A DNA stretch of 64,000 nt from Rhynchopus sp. YZ270_cl-10 (taxonomy: Eukaryota; Euglenozoa; Diplonemea; Diplonemida; Diplonemidae). Both the position numbers and the translations under genes were made by a program. Shown here piece by piece: positions 1-10,385 of this stretch; within the stretch, counting starts at the first letter, position 1; every line of letters starts with the position of its first letter. The stretch covers positions 1,178,001 to 1,242,000 of the forward strand of contig OZ037893.1 in the NCBI GenBank assembly GCA_964035575.1. Reading direction: 5' to 3'. The notes beneath the pieces were generated by a model that saw only the letters and a program-made list of their open reading frames with translations, did not search any database and was not told where the DNA came from.

Positions 1-627
1 CACCCCATTTTCTATTAACCTAGCCTTCTTTGTTGCGTCGGTGCTCACTCGAGATGGGCCAAAAAAAATTTAACAAAAGCAGAAAAAAAAAAGATCATTT
101 TTTTTTCTCCCCCTCAATCACCTCCAAGGATGTGGATTTCGCCCCTTTTTTGAATTATTATACAAGCGTAACTTAAAGGAGAACCACTCTTCTGATACGG
201 TCGCCAATCACACCACCCCCTCTGGGTAATTGAACAATCAACGGGGGAACAAAATCCCTCTTTTTTCCGTGTGTGCGTTTCACCACAACCTGTCTCCCAT
301 GGGTTTTATCGTGCGATGAGTGTTACGTTTCTATTTTTTTTTACTTACCCTATCAGAGTTACTATTTTTTCGTGCTCATCTTGGTGGGTCGTCGGCCACC
401 ATTTCACCTATCAGAGTTAATATTTTTCGCTGTAAATTTACTGCACATTTACACTCCTTTTGTTTGTGCGTAAACTGTGTAATAAATATGCTGTGGTGAT
501 ATTTTTATTACTGCAAGACACTCCCACTGAGTACCTGGCAAGAGGAAATCTCTTTGAGGCCAAAAAAACCCCCACAACAGTACACAGGGTTGGTACGAAG
601 TATTCATCTTCGCCAATACATTTTAAG
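1..627. other. Intergenic, T-rich
   Basis: No gene is supported here. The stretch is T- and A-rich. It contains two near-identical 23-bp segments beginning CCTATCAGAGTTA at about 347 and 408. Open reading up to the AlkB gene exists from 460, but only with a TTG start and without family similarity, so I treat it as untranslated leader. Confidence 0.6.
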
Positions 628-1419
628 ATGACCGCCATAGACTTTGCCGGTATGTTTGAGGACTGTTTAAAGGAGACACATGCTTCGGAGGTTAACAGTA
701 CTGCGGAGGAGACCTTCCGTGCAGTGTTCCTCGCCTCCCCACCCCACCCCACCAGGGCCGCAAGCTTGCATGAGGACTGCGTTCTGTTGCATGAGTTCGT
801 CACCACTGAGGAGGCCTCTGCGTTAGAAGACGTTATCTTTGCACCAGAAGGCGCGCAACGCTGGCCTTGGCATGACCTCGCAAACCGACGCCTCCAAAAC
901 CTCGGCGGCTATCCGCACCCAGAGGGACTGCTCCAGGAAGACCTTCCCAGCTGGGCAAGGTTAGTGTGCGAAAGGGTGGAGCGATGTGATGAGCTGAACT
1001 GTGGGTTGCTCCTGAACCAGGTACTCCTGAATGAGTACCAGATGGGGCAAGGCATCGCGGCTCATAAAGACGGGGATGAGTTGTACGAGAAGTGTGCGGT
1101 GATATTGTCCTTGGGGGAGGAGGCGGTGATGCGGATGACTCCTGATGAAGGGGAAGGTGGTGAGGGGTTTGACATTGTGCTGCCGCCCCGTTCGCTGCTG
1201 GTCTTCAAGGGCGCGCTCTTCAGCAACTATACGCACTGCATTCCCTGCACGGAGGGGGTGCCGGCAGGGTGGCGGAGACTCTCGCTGACGATGCGGCACG
1301 CACTGCTCCCGGAAGAGGTGGGTGGGTCGGAGCTCTGCGCGTTCACGGAGGAAGGGAAGGCTGAGATGGAAAGGAGGAAAAATAATTGGATCCGGGCGGT
1401 CACGAATGTCGTTCGATAA
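628..1419 (+). CDS. ALKBH6-like Fe(II)/2-oxoglutarate dioxygenase
   Basis: A 263-residue protein that matches the ALKBH6 branch of the AlkB family. Members are Fe(II)- and 2-oxoglutarate-dependent dioxygenases thought to act on alkylated nucleic acid; the substrate of ALKBH6 is poorly defined. Visible motifs: the substrate-lid segment RRLQNLGGYPHPEG, the iron ligands H146-x-D148 (HKD) and H203 (YTHC), and the 2-oxoglutarate-binding run R217-L-S-L-T-M-R223, the family RxNxTxR with Ser for Asn. The segment LPPRSLLVFKGALFS between them is the usual strand before the distal His. I start at ATG 628 because the frame upstream, back to 460, has no ATG and no family similarity. Single exon. No signal peptide, so nuclear or cytosolic action is expected. 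Assignment to ALKBH6 rather than another AlkB homologue rests on recalled similarity. Confidence 0.85.
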   Translation: MTAIDFAGMFEDCLKETHASEVNSTAEETFRAVFLASPPHPTRAASLHEDCVLLHEFVTTEEASALEDVIFAPEGAQRWPWHDLANRRLQNLGGYPHPEGLLQEDLPSWARLVCERVERCDELNCGLLLNQVLLNEYQMGQGIAAHKDGDELYEKCAVILSLGEEAVMRMTPDEGEGGEGFDIVLPPRSLLVFKGALFSNYTHCIPCTEGVPAGWRRLSLTMRHALLPEEVGGSELCAFTEEGKAEMERRKNNWIRAVTNVVR

Positions 1420-1789
1420 AAAGGGGGACCCAAAACGCTATAGCATTTTTTGCCCCAAGCTTCTCTTAGCATTCTCTAACTTCTGCAAAATTTGCAAAAA
1501 AAAAATGGTAAAAATATTTTCCCCCGATTCCGCATCTTTAAAAAAATGGTGAGAAAGACTGTCTGAATGAAGTCCATCAGCGATTTTCAGTCAAATTCTG
1601 GAGTGGAGTACTATTGGTATGTGTTGTTCTCTCTCTTTCTGTTGGTTGTTCTGTTTTGCTTTTTGTGAAACGAAACCACATATTCCAGCAGATTCGCTAC
1701 ATCAAACCAAACAGATCAAACCCCATAAACACACTCAAACAACACCCCTCACAGACAAAAGCCCCTCTTCTTTTCTCTCCCCTTTCACA
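1420..1789. other. Spacer before lyase gene
   Basis: A 370-base spacer with T-runs and, from about 1625, a T/C-rich tract ending in TATTCCAG at 1688. This would serve as a 3' splice acceptor, cis or trans, for the downstream gene. An in-frame ATG exists at 1619, but the added 57 residues are low-complexity and start upstream of the possible acceptor. Confidence 0.4.
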
Positions 1790-2833
1790 ATGCATAGCAA
1801 CATGCACCTCAATACCCAACGCCACGAGGACACCCAAGACTCTTCACACCAGGTCCCTGCCGCACGCCTGCGCAAGCTGCTTGCGACGGGGAAGCTGAAC
1901 CGCATGCCGTGCTGCTTCGACGCCTTTAGTGCACGCCTCGTTGAGCAGGCAGGGTTTGCGGTCACGCAGATGAGCGGATTCAGCGTTTCTGCTAGCAGAC
2001 TCGCTGTACCCGACACCGGCCTCATCTCGTATGGTGAGATGCTGGACCAAGGCCGCAACATCTGCTCCGCAGTGAACATTCCTGTTATCGGTGACGCTGA
2101 CACCGGATTTGGAAACACAATCAGCGCACAGCGTACCGTTGTCGGATACGCCCAAGCAGGCTTTGCCGGGATCATGGTTGAGGATCAGATTGCCCCCAAA
2201 CGATGCGGCCACGTTAAAGGAAAGGCAGTGCTCAACAGAGACGAAGCGATGCAGCGGATGCGCGCTGTCTGCGAGGCCCGCGATTCGCTCTGGAAGAAAG
2301 GGTTGGATCTGGTCATCGTCGCACGAACCGATTCCTGCACGACCCACGGCATTGACGAGGCGATTATCCGTGCAAATATGTTCTATGAAATGGGGGCGGA
2401 AATTTGCTTCATTGAGGCGCCTGGCTCGTTGGAGGAGATGAAGAGGATCTGCAAGGAGGTGAAGGGGTACAAGATGGCGAACCTCATTGAGAGCGGAAGC
2501 ACGCCGATTTTGCCTCCATCGCAGCTGGAGTCGCTTGGGTTTAACATTGCGATGTACTCCGTCACCCTCGTCTCTGCAGCAGCCAAATCAATGATGGACG
2601 CGCTGAACGCCCTTCAGACCGACATCCACCCCTACGACAACCTCATCCCGTTCAAACAGCTCAAAGAGATTGTCGGCTTCCCCAGCTATGACACAGACCT
2701 CGAGCGTCTCGAGGGTGAAACACCAGAAACCCTTGAAAAGAAGAACTCCTTCCTCTTCAGCAAGAAAGTGCCCCTCAAGAAACATCTGTCAGGCCCGGAC
2801 CTCCCGCCTACCGCCCCAACAAAGAGCAACTAG
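1790..2833 (+). CDS. PEP mutase / isocitrate lyase superfamily lyase
   Basis: A 347-residue member of the isocitrate lyase/PEP mutase superfamily, closest in pattern to methylisocitrate lyase, 2,3-dimethylmalate lyase and petal-death-protein type oxaloacetate hydrolases. These cleave or hydrolyse C-C bonds in 2-hydroxy or 2-methyl dicarboxylates using Mg2+. The TIM-barrel motifs are in order: PVIGDADTGFGN, with metal-binding D102 and D104, and VEDQIAPKRCGH, with the active-site loop K137-R-C139-G-H. A catalytic Cys in this loop marks C-C lyases rather than true PEP mutases. About 50 extra C-terminal residues follow the barrel (usual length about 300). I chose ATG 1790 because homology begins soon after it; ATG 1619 is in frame. 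Single exon. Exact substrate cannot be read from sequence. Confidence 0.85.
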   Translation: MHSNMHLNTQRHEDTQDSSHQVPAARLRKLLATGKLNRMPCCFDAFSARLVEQAGFAVTQMSGFSVSASRLAVPDTGLISYGEMLDQGRNICSAVNIPVIGDADTGFGNTISAQRTVVGYAQAGFAGIMVEDQIAPKRCGHVKGKAVLNRDEAMQRMRAVCEARDSLWKKGLDLVIVARTDSCTTHGIDEAIIRANMFYEMGAEICFIEAPGSLEEMKRICKEVKGYKMANLIESGSTPILPPSQLESLGFNIAMYSVTLVSAAAKSMMDALNALQTDIHPYDNLIPFKQLKEIVGFPSYDTDLERLEGETPETLEKKNSFLFSKKVPLKKHLSGPDLPPTAPTKSN

Positions 2834-3219
2834 AGAATAGGAATGGTTTTCGCGAAAACCTAAATTGATTGCCAAAAAAAATGGGGTGGTGGTGTGGTGC
2901 TATTGTAGAGGCTGCGGGTGTGTGTGTGTGTCGCTGCATTGCTTGTGTATACCGTTGTGTTGATGTTTTGCGAAAAGTGGGTGTGAGGTAAAAAAAAAAG
3001 CCTGCTTTTATGAGAAGGAATTAAGTCGTAATTTCTGTCTGTGGAGGAAAAGGGGAGGATGGGATGTGTGTCGTTTTTTTTAATTTAATCCGGCCCATCC
3101 CGATGAAGAAATTTCTTTCTGAAAAGAATTAAACTAGGGGGTATTTGTACCTTGGCTCGTTGTGTCTTTTGTATACTTTTTTTTTTGTATTTTGGTGTGG
3201 CCCGATTTCTGGTTTTGCG

Positions 3220-3830
3220 TGTCTCAAGAATGGCCCAAGAATGGCCCAAAAGTGGGTTAAATCGAGGGGGGGTCCCTTTTTTAATTTGTTACCCGGTGTT
3301 TTTTTTGGGGTGGTTTTCACGCTAGGTCTGACCCGGAGGCACCTCTGCATAGTGACTGGAGGGGAAATTTGGGTGGTCCGAACCTTTCGGTTAGGAATAA
3401 TTCACAACACGGTGGCTAAAATCGGGGTTTTCTGGGAAGGGATACCCTAAGGGGGAAACCGATTGACCTTGAGTCCTCCTTGGCTTCAAGGAGCCAGACA
3501 GTTCACCTCGGGGGGGCACATGGCGTGCCCTGGCAGAATAATCGGGTTGAGCCTGTTAACTCCCTCACCCACTACTCCCCAAGAGAGAACCAACAATTCC
3601 CTAGCCGACTTCACTTTAATAATCCCCCACTGTACTGTACTGTACTGTACTGTACTGTACTGTACTGTACTGTACTGTACTGTACTGTACTGTACTGTAC
3701 TGTACTGTACTGTACTGTACTGTACTGTACTGTACTGTACTGTACTGTACTGTACTGTACTGTAAATGTAAAAAAACACGGCTCAAGAATGGCCCAAGAA
3801 TGGCCCAAAAGTGGGTTAAATCGAGGGGCG
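3220..3830 (+). repeat. Direct repeat pair flanking a microsatellite
   Basis: A segment of about 48 bp beginning CTCAAGAATGGCCCAA occurs at 3222-3270 and again at 3782-3828. Each copy holds an internal doublet of GAATGGCCCAA. The copies bracket about 510 bp that include the TACTG array, which suggests a duplicated insertion or the ends of a larger decayed element. Confidence 0.6.
3629..3764 (+). repeat. TACTG pentanucleotide microsatellite
   Basis: About 27 uninterrupted copies of the 5-mer TACTG over 136 bp. The array is free of stops in several frames, so it creates spurious open frames on both strands; none is a gene. Confidence 0.97.
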
Positions 3831-3906
3831 GGCCACACCATATTTTGTACTTTTTTAAAAACTTTTTTAAATGGGGGGGAGGGTTTTGCGAATAACATTT
3901 TTTTTT

Positions 3907-3937
3907 AAGATGTGTGCTCGAGAGACCCATGCATCTT
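3907..3937 (+). repeat. Dispersed hairpin copy, CATCTT type
   Basis: AAGATG pairs with CATCTT around a CTCGAGAGA-containing loop. See the hairpin-family finding. Confidence 0.55.
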
Positions 3938-4616
3938 GCAAGCATTCTTTTTTTCTTTTCTTTTCTGTGGAATTTTTTCCCGGGGGGATGACTAAGCAAA
4001 GGCGAGGCTCATGTCCATCATTACCAACATGCTTTTTCTCAAGAGGGGGACGCAGTTCATCGTTCAAAATTTTTTTCCCCGCGTTTTCGCTGTGCGTCTG
4101 TATGAATCTATTCTCAGACCGGTGAACGTGTTCCCCGCACGATAACGAAAGGGTGATAAAGATGTGCGGAGTGGGGCACACTCATCTTTCAAAATAAAAA
4201 GTTGTCTTAATTCGTGGTGTCCTTTTTAGTTAGTTAACTCGTTCGTCGTAACGTGGCTACGCTGAGAGGCTTAGACTCATTTTTACCAATGTTTCCTGTA
4301 TTTTTTTCAAAGTTACGAGAGTTGTGTTCATCTTATTCACGATTCCTTTTTTTTTTTGGGGGTGTCTTTCTGGTGACTTGAGTTTCGTCATAGTTGATCG
4401 TAGTGGTCAAAGCACGAGCTCGCTCATCTGACAACCATGATATCTTCTTCCCTTCCCCCATCCAACTCCTTTGTTTAGCACTGTTCTAAATCCCTAAAGC
4501 ACACATTGTGTCCATCGTTACCATTTGTTCTTTTTTTTTTGGAAAATGGAAGCATTTCCAGTCTTAAGAACAATACATGGCAAGTGGATGCGTGTAAACC
4601 TCCTTATATTGGTGTC

Positions 4617-4648
4617 GTACATTGTCACGAGAGGGCTTTGTATTTCAA
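4617..4648 (+). repeat. Dispersed hairpin copy, TTTGTATTTC type
   Basis: TACA at the left pairs with TGTA in TTTGTATTTC at the right, around the shared CACGAGAGG core. It stands 16 bp upstream of another family member. Confidence 0.6.
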
Positions 4649-4664
4649 GCCAATATTTGTTTAT

Positions 4665-4704
4665 GAGGTGACTAAGCACGAGAGGCTTGGGATCATCTTA
4701 TAAA
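4665..4704 (+). repeat. Dispersed hairpin copy, CTAAGC type
   Basis: Inner stem CTAAGC/GCTTGG around the loop ACGAGAG; outer stem GGTGA/TCATC. It is followed by TTATAAAC and a T/C tract, as in most copies. Confidence 0.7.
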
Positions 4705-5872
4705 CTTTTCTTTGTTTTCAACAAGGTTCCGTACTCATAAGAGCCTCTCATTTCCCCCCCTTTATTTTGTCTGCGTCCGCAGAGGAGTTTTTGCACTTTC
4801 AACTTTCCTTTTGAAAGATGGCAAACATTCATCTTCAAGGCCTTTTTGTTCGATACCGCGTTATAGTTGGTTCTACTTAAGTGCAAAACTCATAGGTTCC
4901 TTTGTAATATTGCAACGCTCGTGTCACTAAACAACTCCTGAGCACACACCCGCGTGAAATACAATGCACTTTATTTCACCAGATCAATTGTTTTCATCTT
5001 TTTTTTTTTGTCTTCGAGTCAGTTATCCATACTGTCATGGGGCGGGTGGGTGGTGGGTGGGTAGGGCATCTTGTACCAGTTTTTTTTTTTTTTGTGTTTC
5101 ATTTTGTGAGTTACCGACGAATTTGTTTTCCCCCCTTTTCATGCTTCCGTCGGTATCTGCGTCTCGAAGGCGTTTGTATAATCAACTTCCCTTGATAAGA
5201 TGATTATGCACAAGACGTCACGAGAGGCAACACATTCATTTTCTGTTTCCCCGAGTAGTTTTTTTTTTATTTATTTATTTCACTTGCCCGAAAAACCGGG
5301 GGGCATGTCATAGGTTGCGACTAACGTGACAACCCGAGGGCTGGTCAATGTGCACTGATCTCTGGTGCCGTTTATCCCCGAAGAGTGTCATATGTGCTTT
5401 GGCACTCCCCCCTTTAACGCTTCCTTGAATACCACCCACATCCCTTAACAGTTCTAAGAGGGGGCTTTGTGCAAGGAAAAAAAAATGTATCGAGCCTTTT
5501 GGGGCGACGACTTGAGTACAGATCACATTTTTTTTTTGTAATTTCTCATAAAAATAACAACTAAAAACATCCCCCATACGAACTACACTCTATAAAAAAA
5601 GGTTGGTGTATTTTGTTTTTTTTTGCATTATTTTTTTTGTCTTTTTTTTTTTTGTTTTCATCACACCCAACCACTATCACAGGAATCTTGTTGTTTTGCG
5701 TTACACCCCCCTCCCCTCTCCCCTCTTTCCCCCTACCTTTTCTTTTACACAAAACTCTTTCCCAAACCGCAAAACTAGACTTAAAGCGCACACAATTATA
5801 TTGCGTCCCCCTCTTTTTTGCTGAGCACAAGTCAGCTACCATTTTTTGACGGAACATTACAACGTAGCTTCA

Positions 5873-8800
5873 ATGCCTTCTCCTTCCCCCTTTCCTTCTC
5901 CTTCTCCGGACCTCCACCGATATGTCAGAGTATTGATATTTCCTCTGCTTCTCGCATGCTGTGATGGTCACCATTTGGTCCCGCAGAGCTGTGTTGGGTT
6001 TCGTATCGTGCACGACCCTCCACAGGAGTGGTACCCACCACTCTTACAGTACTGCGGGGCACTGCTGTGCGAGGCGAAGGATGTCCTCGAGGCTGCTGAG
6101 GCAGACGTCTGCATGGAGAAGCTGCACGACAGCGACGCACCGGATATTCTCTCCGCCCGCTCTGCAGCGAACCTATGCGAGCAAAAATGGTGCGACTGTA
6201 CTGGAATCGGGGCAGGGTCAGGCCACGAACATCATTGGGACTGTTTGACAGAAACCTGCACCCTTCATCGACCCTCCATCTGCACCGACTCCACCACATT
6301 CTGTGAACACAGCTACCTCGCATGCTATGCAGCGGTGTACCGTGCACTGTACACAGAACTTCCAGCGGAATGCACAAAGCTGGCACAGTGCATGGTGCAG
6401 TCTTCAAAACCGAGCTGTGTTGAGTATTACAAGGAGGTAGACTGTGTAGCAGATATATGCACAGATGGGGTGACTGTGGCTTTGAATGTATCGGTATATG
6501 GAGACGAAGTGCATTGTGAAGAAGGCGGGCATTCAGGGGAAGGGCACAGCGAGGAACACTGTCATTCCCTTCACGGCGACACGGCACCGTACAGCATCCT
6601 GGTGATGGCGTGCATGCTTGCCCTGGGAGGGTTCTGCAGGTACCACTCCTCAAAGTTTTTGTTCAATAAAATCCCGTTTACTGTGCAGATCTTTGTTCTT
6701 GGAGGGGCCTGGGGCGCGCTTTGTACTACCCATGGGGGAAGATTGCGGAAGTACGGTACACTGGGGGATATTGACCCGCATCTTCTATTTTACATTTTTT
6801 TGCCGATTTTGATTTTCGAATCCGCTTTTGCGATGAACATTCACGTCTTTCAGGATGTTTTCGTGCATTGCATCTTTCTTGCAGGCCCGGGGCTGATGTT
6901 ATGCAGTTTCCTTACTGCCTTGGTGGCGAAGGTTCTCTTTGTAGAATATGCATGGAATTGGGTGACCTGCCTTCTCTTTGGGTGCCTCCTCTCTGCAACC
7001 GACCCTGTCGCCGTCGTCGCACTCCTGAAAGAGCTGGGGGCGGAAGAAAGCATTTCGCAGCTCATTGAAGGTGAGTCGCTGCTCAACGATGGTACTGCAA
7101 TTGTGTTTTTTAATATCCTCAAAGGGAGCGTTGCGGCAGGTGAAGTGAAGGAGACGTGGTACGAAATCATCTTTGAATTCTTCTATGTGGCCGGAGGCGG
7201 CTGTCTCCTAGGTCTCGCAATGGGGATGCTCACGAAGTCTGCCATCAAAAAGGTCTTCAATGACGCTATGATAGAAGTTTCCCTCACCCTCATCTGCGCC
7301 TACGCAACGTTTTTCATTGCAGAAGCCTTTTTGAAGGTCTCCGGGGTTCTCGCATTGGTTATCTTAGGCATGTATCTCAGCAAGCACGCTCACGTGGTTA
7401 GCCCTGAGGTAGAGCATTTTCTTCACCATTTCTGGGAGATTTTGGGGTACATAGGGAACACCTTGATCTTCTGCATTGCGGGGATCGTCATAACAGAGAA
7501 AGCCTTCGTAAAGCTGCATGGATATGATTTCTTCTACCTTCTCATCAATTACGTTGCACTCAACGCGATCCGCTCCTTTTCCCTCTTCTTCTTCCGCATG
7601 CCCATGAACTATCTTGGACGCTACCAACTGGACTACAAAAACACAATGCTCTGCGTCTGGGGGGGCCTCCGAGGTGCCGTCGGCCTGGCCCTCGCGCTCA
7701 TTGTCGAAAACGATCTTGAAATAAAATGCGAGCATCCGTACCTTGGGGCACGGTTTTTGTTTCATACTGCAGGAATCGTGGTGTTGACGCTTTGTGTCAA
7801 CGGGGTGACAACAAGCTCGGTGGTAAACTTTCTTGGCTTAGATAAGGTATGCGACTCACGCAAAGTAAGCATGACCCGAGCAATGGAAATTCTCTACGGC
7901 TGCATCGAAGATGAACTATACGAACGTCGTCGCGAACCGATCTACCGTAGCGCAAATTGGTCTGAGGTCGACACCTACGTTCGCAACGAGGTATCCGACC
8001 CCCTCATGGACGGCCAATTCGTCGTCGCCACCCTAGAACCTGAACAGGACGCATGCGAACACTACATCGTTCTCGTCAAAATCGCTGTTGCCGAGCAACA
8101 CAAAGATGGGTCCCTCCGGCCTTCCTCCGTCAGAGTGCTTCTCGCGCATCTCGCGGAAGTGGAGAAGAACTGTGCAAAAGGGTTGTACCGCATGATGGAG
8201 CCAGACTTCCTCTTGGGCATGGTAGAGACAAAGGATCTTCGCCGCAAGGTGGTGAGCTATTTTCGCAGGCAGAATCAGTACAGTCGTATTCTGGATGCAG
8301 GGATTGGGCTGATGACGACACATGACAAGATTCTCCAAAGAATTGAATCTACCAGCGTCTGCCATTCACACAGTGCACGTAACCTCATCATCGATCACTG
8401 CAAAAGAGTGCGTATTCGTACTTTGAACCATATACAGACCCTCTCCGAAAGCTTCCCCCAAGCCGCCACCGCACTCACAACACGCAACGCAGCGAGGGCC
8501 TCCCTCAACAGTGCAAGGCTGTGTATCAGCAATTTAGTTGGCTCAGGAAAGCTTGATGAAGCGGACTCCAGCCTTGTCAAAGCTATCATCGAACGCAACA
8601 TGAAGCTGCTCAAGAAGAAACCCGATACGTTGGACCCAGAGGAACCGGAGCGGCTGTTGGCGAGGTTCTGCGATTGGTACACTACAAGCAACTCTGCGTG
8701 CATGGGGCTGCAGGAGGGGATGGTGATACATCAGTACGAGACGGACGACAACATCCTCGGGAAGGAGAAGGACGGCCGCAGCGTCGTTGTCGTGCTCTCT

Positions 8801-9826
8801 GGTGTCGTTCGCGTCAATATTGGCCGCAAAACCGACACCTTCGGCCCCGGGTATTGCGCGGGTCTGTGCAGCGTCTTCTCCGGCATAAAAGGCCGCTTCA
8901 GCGAAGTTGTCGCTGAAACTCCAATCACTGCTGCCGAATTCTCCTCCGACAAACTCCTCTCCCTCTTCCAATATGTCTCCTACCGGAAGGAGCTGACCTT
9001 GACCTGCTGTCTGCAGACGAGCCATATGCTGCTGGGCACGCATCCACAGTTTCTGACATGGAGTCACATAAAACTCCACAACTTCGTGATAAGCGGAAAG
9101 CTAAAGCCGCTGCAGAGCGGGAGCATCGCGCTAAAGCCGCACACCATCGCAGTGTTGATCAAAGGGAGTTATCGGGATGTTCTGAATAAGTCGGGGCAGT
9201 CCGGAGCAGGGCCGTGTGTTATCCCCCCCGAGGTGGCGGTGGCGGAGTTCAGCGAAGGGGCGTTGCTGTTCTGCATTGAGAGGAAGCTGACGCAGTCGGA
9301 GCGAGCGCGGAAGCGGTGGGGCATTGTGCGGAACAAGCTTCTTCTAGCGAATGGGCTTGCAAGAAGGGCGGGGCGCACGCCGTCGCCTACCCCACCACAG
9401 CCGCCACTGCTTCGTGGGACTCCACCGGTACCACCTAAATCGGCCTCACGGTGTAGCTCTGACGACGAACATTTAGGACGCACCGCTGGCACAACGGGTG
9501 GTATGCCAGGTGGACCGAAGCGCCACCAGAGACGTCGTGCAGGCACGCAAGATGCGCAGCCCATCAGACTGCCCCCGGGTGCAAAGAGGGCAGCGAAGTG
9601 GCGTCCGTCCTCCGGTGGAGCGGGTCGTGACAACAGCGACACAGAGACACGCGAGCTCCCTATTGTCTTCAGAACACCGTCGCAAGGGTACGGCCGCCCG
9701 CAGAGCTCCTCCTCGATGGGATCGGTATGTGTCTTGCGTGAGGCGATTTTTTTTTGGTTATGCACCCAAGGTACACTGTCAGGGCTTTGTATTTCGAGTC
9801 AACCTTTTTTTCTATTCTCCATCTGA
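5873..9826 (+). CDS. Na+/H+ exchanger with cyclic-nucleotide-binding-like domain
   Basis: A 1,317-residue cation/proton antiporter of the NHE (CPA1) superfamily, in the style of plant SOS1 and the sperm exchanger SLC9C: a membrane domain followed by a long regulatory tail. After a Ser/Pro-rich start and a hydrophobic signal-like segment (about residues 16-32) comes a Cys-rich extracellular region to about 240. About 12 membrane segments follow to about 660. Hallmarks are ATDPVAVVALLKEL (D377), IEGESLLNDGTAIV (E401, N405, D406) and GGLRGAVGLALAL. A helical linker leads to a cNMP-binding-like fold at about 944-1030, but its phosphate-binding cassette lacks the usual FGE...R pattern, so ligand binding is doubtful. 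The tail is Pro/Arg-rich. ATG 5873 is the first in-frame ATG. A strong donor (GTATGT) at 9724 suggests the true 3' end lies in a further exon near 9893-10095; the phase there does not join cleanly, so I keep the continuous frame. Confidence 0.88.
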   Translation: MPSPSPFPSPSPDLHRYVRVLIFPLLLACCDGHHLVPQSCVGFRIVHDPPQEWYPPLLQYCGALLCEAKDVLEAAEADVCMEKLHDSDAPDILSARSAANLCEQKWCDCTGIGAGSGHEHHWDCLTETCTLHRPSICTDSTTFCEHSYLACYAAVYRALYTELPAECTKLAQCMVQSSKPSCVEYYKEVDCVADICTDGVTVALNVSVYGDEVHCEEGGHSGEGHSEEHCHSLHGDTAPYSILVMACMLALGGFCRYHSSKFLFNKIPFTVQIFVLGGAWGALCTTHGGRLRKYGTLGDIDPHLLFYIFLPILIFESAFAMNIHVFQDVFVHCIFLAGPGLMLCSFLTALVAKVLFVEYAWNWVTCLLFGCLLSATDPVAVVALLKELGAEESISQLIEGESLLNDGTAIVFFNILKGSVAAGEVKETWYEIIFEFFYVAGGGCLLGLAMGMLTKSAIKKVFNDAMIEVSLTLICAYATFFIAEAFLKVSGVLALVILGMYLSKHAHVVSPEVEHFLHHFWEILGYIGNTLIFCIAGIVITEKAFVKLHGYDFFYLLINYVALNAIRSFSLFFFRMPMNYLGRYQLDYKNTMLCVWGGLRGAVGLALALIVENDLEIKCEHPYLGARFLFHTAGIVVLTLCVNGVTTSSVVNFLGLDKVCDSRKVSMTRAMEILYGCIEDELYERRREPIYRSANWSEVDTYVRNEVSDPLMDGQFVVATLEPEQDACEHYIVLVKIAVAEQHKDGSLRPSSVRVLLAHLAEVEKNCAKGLYRMMEPDFLLGMVETKDLRRKVVSYFRRQNQYSRILDAGIGLMTTHDKILQRIESTSVCHSHSARNLIIDHCKRVRIRTLNHIQTLSESFPQAATALTTRNAARASLNSARLCISNLVGSGKLDEADSSLVKAIIERNMKLLKKKPDTLDPEEPERLLARFCDWYTTSNSACMGLQEGMVIHQYETDDNILGKEKDGRSVVVVLSGVVRVNIGRKTDTFGPGYCAGLCSVFSGIKGRFSEVVAETPITAAEFSSDKLLSLFQYVSYRKELTLTCCLQTSHMLLGTHPQFLTWSHIKLHNFVISGKLKPLQSGSIALKPHTIAVLIKGSYRDVLNKSGQSGAGPCVIPPEVAVAEFSEGALLFCIERKLTQSERARKRWGIVRNKLLLANGLARRAGRTPSPTPPQPPLLRGTPPVPPKSASRCSSDDEHLGRTAGTTGGMPGGPKRHQRRRAGTQDAQPIRLPPGAKRAAKWRPSSGGAGRDNSDTETRELPIVFRTPSQGYGRPQSSSSMGSVCVLREAIFFWLCTQGTLSGLCISSQPFFLFSI
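9770..9796 (+). repeat. Dispersed hairpin copy at 3' end of exchanger gene
   Basis: GTACACTGTCAGGGCTTTGT followed by ATTTCG, a shortened copy of the TTTGTATTTC type. It lies inside what may be the last intron of the exchanger gene. Confidence 0.5.
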
Positions 9827-10385
9827 CATTGAGAAAACATTTCTGTTCGCATTCCACCTTTTTATCCACAACACATATGGGCAGCATGCGCAGGAATGAC
9901 ACAACAGATTTCAAACACAACCACATACCACAGGAACTCGGTGCAGGCATGCTTGACCTGGACGACGCATACGTACAGGAAGCTTCCCCTAACCAGGAGG
10001 TCATGATCCCCCTCATGGTAGGCCGTGCCTCGCCCCCGAACACTACAGGCGGGGTCTCACCACTGCAGCACCCTCTGGTACAGCAACGGTTGTAAGGGGG
10101 CTGAGGTGACCGGTCGCTTCCCTATGGGGAGGTATACTATAGGGGGTTTAGAGGTGGGAGGGCAATTGTGTTTTTTGGGGGGGCAAAAAATGAGATACGA
10201 TTTCTTTTTGAGACCTTCTGTTAGGGAACTGAGGGTGTTCTTATGTCAAATATAAGTTATTTGTCGTACCGAGGCTTATATTTTAGCGATTTTTTTTTTT
10301 TTTTTTTTGTGTGCACAGCATACTTGTAGCTAACTAGCCGTGGTACGTGGCGATTTTGTTTCCCAAAAGAAAGAAAAAAATCGGC
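9827..10385. other. Possible last exon of exchanger, then spacer
   Basis: From about 9893 (after ...GCGCAG) to TAA 10095 one frame stays open and encodes a hydrophilic, acidic tail. It could be the exchanger's final exon if an upstream donor of matching phase is used. The rest, to 10385, is G- and T-rich and has no gene. Confidence 0.35.

Larger units (their letters stand above)
2834..5872. other. Intergenic, repeats and hairpins, no gene
   Basis: Three kilobases without a supportable gene. It is T-rich and contains a 48-bp direct repeat pair, a TACTG microsatellite, hairpin-family copies at 3907-3937, 4617-4648 and 4665-4704 and a degraded one near 4250-4295. A pyrimidine-rich run (5590-5830) directly precedes the exchanger gene and could serve as its leader or splice-acceptor tract. 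Confidence 0.6.

Noticed and set aside
460-627. N-terminal extension of the AlkB gene
   Set aside because: Would need a TTG start; no family similarity before ATG 628.
3463-3999. Open frames coding YCTVL or STVQY repeats
   Set aside because: By-product of the TACTG microsatellite, open in several frames on both strands.
5846-5872. Earlier start of the exchanger gene
   Set aside because: It is a TTG; the first in-frame ATG is 5873.
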